This document shows positions 5,480-6,639 of a stretch of DNA of 6,639 bases, piece by piece. Location of the stretch: positions 1 through 6,639 of the forward strand of contig PLNO01000297.1 of assembly GCA_003141795.1 (NCBI GenBank), in the 5' to 3' direction. The translations under genes and the position numbers were made by a program. The first letter of the stretch is position 1, and each line of letters opens with the position of its first letter. A model generated the notes under the pieces. The model was not told the origin of the DNA. It saw only the letters and a program-made list of their open reading frames with translations, and did no database searches. The DNA comes from Spirochaetaceae bacterium. Its GTDB lineage: Bacteria > Spirochaetota > Spirochaetia > SZUA-6 > Fen-1364.

Positions 5480-5761
5480 TCACCCCGCCAGCTTCCGCCC
5501 GATCCCTTCCAGGCGCTCGTACCCTTCGGTCATGCCCCGCTCCATGCCACCGGCGAGGTGACCGTTGCGCGCCTCGATGCTCGAGTGCAGCGTGAGAGTG
5601 GTCACCATCGTGCCGCCGTCCCGCGGCCCGAGCCACTGCTTCATGTGCTCCGGCGTGGTCCACGCCATAAAGAGCAGTTCGGGCGATGCCTTGATGAAAC
5701 GATGCGTTATGATCACCGGCTCATTTACCGGGGCGATGACCTCGAGCTGAGAGGTGGGCAT
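5480..5761 (-). CDS. SRPBCC/AHSA1-type protein shortened by an in-frame internal deletion
   Basis: Only 93 residues are encoded, against roughly 150-160 in the family. Residues 1-47 are a normal AHSA1 N-terminus (EPVIITHRFIKASPELLFMAWTTPEHMKQWLGPR). At residue 48 the sequence jumps directly to the normal C-terminal segment DGGTMVTTLTLHSSIEARNG followed by HLAGGMERGMTEGYERLEGI. The central strands (usually a W/Y-rich block around 'G..f.g.y.ei.pp.rl..t') that build most of the ligand cavity are missing; the junction is near bases 5617-5623. The reading frame is preserved, so it may still be translated, but a complete helix-grip fold looks impossible. It has an excellent ribosome site, AAAGGAGGA (5767-5775), 5 bases before the ATG, and its start lies inside the arsR gene (41-base overlap). 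It may be a decaying gene or a trimmed domain with a new use. Confidence 0.8.
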   Translation of the reverse strand: MPTSQLEVIAPVNEPVIITHRFIKASPELLFMAWTTPEHMKQWLGPRDGGTMVTTLTLHSSIEARNGHLAGGMERGMTEGYERLEGIGRKLAG

Positions 5762-6104
5762 GGGGATCCTCCTTTGCCTGCAATGTCTGCAGGTAGTTTT
5801 CGAGGCCCACGTAGGTCGCCTCGAGATTCTGTCGGTAGGTCTCTATCCATTGTGACAGCTGATCGAGCCGTTCGAGCCGGAGCTGTCGGGGACGGCGCTG
5901 GGCATCCCTGCCCTGGGAAATGAGCCCCGCACGCTCCAGCACCTTCAGGTGCTTGGAAATGGCGGGCTGGCTCATGTTGAAAGGCTCGGCGAGCTCCATG
6001 ACGGAGGCCGTTCCGCCGGCCAGTCGCTCGACGATCGCTCGGCGCGTCGGATCCGCGAGGGCTGCGAACACCGCGTCGAGGCTATCATCCGTCACCATAT
6101 TCAT
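5721..6104 (-). CDS. ArsR-family winged-helix transcriptional repressor
   Basis: The 127-residue product has a winged helix-turn-helix at about 9-80: AVFAALADPTRRAIVERLAGG, then the recognition region MSQPAISKHLKVLERAGLI (44-62) and the wing (63-78). It contains no cysteine, so it is not a thiol-type metal sensor; it matches the ArsR subgroup usually paired with an SRPBCC gene. The C-terminal helix (SQWIETYRQNLEATYVGLENYLQTLQ) fits that subgroup. The start may be the ATG at 6104 or the one at 6098: an AGG at 6107-6109 is 8 bases from the second but only 2 from the first. It leads the arsR-SRPBCC-GyrI operon. Inverted repeats built from ATAAC/GTTAT cover its own start region (6103-6123), suggesting autorepression. 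The inducing signal is unknown. Confidence 0.92.
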   Translation of the reverse strand: MNMVTDDSLDAVFAALADPTRRAIVERLAGGTASVMELAEPFNMSQPAISKHLKVLERAGLISQGRDAQRRPRQLRLERLDQLSQWIETYRQNLEATYVGLENYLQTLQAKEDPHAHLSARGHRPGK

Positions 6105-6123
6105 AACCTAAAAGTTATATAAC
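6103..6123. promoter_or_regulatory. Candidate ArsR operator: three ATAAC/GTTAT half-sites at the arsR start
   Basis: ATAAC (6103-6107), GTTAT (6114-6118) and ATAAC (6119-6123) form an inverted pair with a 6-base spacer and an abutting 10-base palindrome GTTATATAAC (6114-6123). They sit over the arsR start codon and its likely promoter, where an autorepressor would bind. Assignment to ArsR is inferred from position. Confidence 0.45.
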
Positions 6124-6139
6124 GAAACAGAAATGTCAA
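6112..6139 (-). promoter_or_regulatory. Putative arsR operon promoter
   Basis: On the - strand a perfect TTGACA (6134-6139) is followed after 16 bases by TAACTT (6112-6117; 4 of 6 matches). A start near 6105 would make the mRNA leaderless or nearly so with respect to the ATG at 6104, and would leave AGG as a weak leader site for the ATG at 6098. TATAAC, 14 bases from the -35, is a better hexamer but too close. The -35 is clear and the -10 is uncertain. Confidence 0.45.
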
Positions 6140-6143
6140 GCGA

Positions 6144-6168
6144 AATCGTGTGGGGACGACGCACGATT
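6144..6168. repeat. 25-base dyad in the arsR/vapB divergent region
   Basis: AATCGTG (6144-6150) and CACGATT (6162-6168) are perfect 7-base inverted arms around an 11-base centre, with half-sites 18 bases apart centre to centre. The dyad is just upstream of both the arsR -35 and the TTGACG on the vapB side. It could be an operator for a dimeric regulator acting on both promoters; the regulator is unknown. Confidence 0.45.
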
Positions 6169-6174
6169 ATCGAG

Positions 6175-6220
6175 TTGACGAATATGTATAGAAAATATAC
6201 GTTTATATAGAATAAATACG
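6175..6220 (+). promoter_or_regulatory. vapBC promoter region with inverted and direct repeats (candidate VapBC operator)
   Basis: TTGACG (6175-6180) is a candidate -35, followed by a strongly AT-rich block. The block holds a perfect inverted repeat GTATA-GAAAA-TATAC (6186-6200) and two 15-base direct copies, TATAGAAAATATACG (6187-6201) and TATAGAATAAATACG (6206-6220), agreeing at 13 of 15 positions with a 19-base period. The -10 is not clear; TATACG (6196) or TAGAAT (6208) are options. Toxin-antitoxin operons are usually repressed by their own complex at repeats in this position. Confidence 0.5.
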
Positions 6221-6233
6221 AACGGAGAAAAAC

Positions 6234-6488
6234 ATGGCGCTCAGCATTCGAAACAGCGAAGCCGAAAGGCTCGCACGCGAAGTCGCACATGAGACGGGCG
6301 AAACAATCACACAGGCAATTCTCCGGTCCCTGGAGGAGCGTCTTTTGCGGCTGACCGGCAGCAGAGTCGCCGATGACCTCGCTGCGGAAATCCTCAGGAT
6401 CGGGACCCGATGCGCGGAGCTTCCAGAGCTGGATACGCGCAGCGCCGACGAGATCCTCGGGTATGATGCGGACGGAGCGCCGCGCTGA
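6234..6488 (+). CDS. vapB: VapB antitoxin of the Rv0623/PSK type
   Basis: The 84-residue product has the typical N-terminus MALSIRNSEAERLAREVAHETGETITQAILRSLEERL (1-37), a DNA-binding and dimerising region, and a C-terminal tail LDTRSADEILGYDADGAPR (66-84) that in this family wraps the toxin and blocks its active site. Length is normal. The start is clear: ATG with GGAG (6224-6227) 6 bases upstream. Its TGA overlaps the ATG of the toxin gene by one base, the usual coupled arrangement that keeps antitoxin in excess. The family neutralises VapC and, with it, represses its own promoter; the repeats at 6186-6220 are the likely target. The AT-rich leader contrasts with the GC-rich genes around, which may indicate acquisition by transfer. 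Confidence 0.93.
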   Translation: MALSIRNSEAERLAREVAHETGETITQAILRSLEERLLRLTGSRVADDLAAEILRIGTRCAELPELDTRSADEILGYDADGAPR

Positions 6489-6639
6489 TGGTGCTCGACA
6501 CGTCGGCCCTTCTTGCTATCCTGTTCAAGGAACCGGAAGCAGAGCGCATCGCGCAGGCTATTGCGGCCGATCCCCGCAGGCTGGCGAGCGCCTTCACCGT
6601 TCTCGAATCGGGGATCGTCGTCGAAGCGCGGAAAGGCGA
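6488..6639 (+). CDS. vapC: VapC toxin, PIN-domain ribonuclease (3' end outside window)
   Basis: Fifty codons are visible, running off the window. The N-terminus MVLDTSALLAILFKEPEAERI is the classic PIN-domain opening, with the metal-binding aspartate at D4, and the segment SAFTVLESGIVVEARKG (34-50) carries the second conserved acidic residue at E40. Family members are about 130 residues and cleave RNA (tRNA or rRNA in the studied cases) with Mg or Mn; the substrate here cannot be predicted. The remaining two or so catalytic acids lie beyond the window, so activity cannot be judged. Start overlap with vapB (TGATG) supports both the start and translational coupling. Confidence 0.93.
   Translation, partial: MVLDTSALLAILFKEPEAERIAQAIAADPRRLASAFTVLESGIVVEARKG

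Noticed and set aside
6108..6290. A 60-codon - strand open frame across the arsR/vapB intergenic region
   Set aside because: It exists because the region is AT-rich; it overlaps the start of vapB and the control elements, and has no ribosome site or family pattern that I can see.
1..6639. tRNA, rRNA, CRISPR arrays, insertion sequences
   Set aside because: I saw no tRNA-like cloverleaf, rRNA-like sequence, regularly spaced repeats or transposase-like coding segment in the window.

Overview
The window is a GC-rich stretch (only the intergenic block around 6105-6233 is AT-rich) from a bacterium I cannot place to genus. Dense short operons, GTG starts, good Shine-Dalgarno sites, an ECF42-type sigma factor with DGPF partner proteins and a Rv0623-type VapBC pair would fit a soil or sediment chromosome such as Acidobacteriota, Gemmatimonadota, Myxococcota-like lineages or Actinomycetota. 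That placement is inference only.

Layout. 1-245 is the C-terminal end of a DUF2804 protein, followed by a long imperfect hairpin (245-304). 426-2740 is an ECF sigma module on the + strand: a promoter-like element, a DGPF/YCII protein (509-874), an ECF42-type sigma factor with a long C-terminal extension (881-2146), a second copy of the same promoter-like element (2159-2184), a second DGPF protein (2204-2623), a frameshifted remnant of a third DGPF gene (2628-2721), and a strong hairpin at the convergent junction (2707-2740). On the - strand lie two overlapping multi-pass membrane protein genes, a DUF998 protein (3371-3994) and an unassigned six-helix protein (2722-3381). A short divergent promoter region separates them from a + strand two-domain PhnB-like VOC protein (4077-4958). 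Convergent to that is a - strand operon: ArsR-type repressor (5721-6104), a shortened SRPBCC/AHSA1 protein (5480-5761) and a GyrI-like small-molecule-binding protein (5010-5474). An AT-rich divergent control region full of inverted and direct repeats then leads to a VapB antitoxin (6234-6488) and the start of its VapC toxin (6488 to the window end).

How they may work together. The sigma factor most likely recognises the paired TGTCGA...CGACTAC elements in front of both DGPF genes, so the module would be self-activating, with the DGPF proteins as partners or targets. No anti-sigma gene is present, as is usual for this group, and the C-terminal extension presumably does the control. DGPF, PhnB-like VOC, SRPBCC and GyrI-like proteins often occur near each other in bacterial genomes, but nothing in the sequence reveals a common ligand. 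The most notable points are the duplicated sigma-type promoter, the SRPBCC gene that has lost its middle third while staying in frame, the decayed third DGPF gene, and the repeat-rich arsR/vapB control region.
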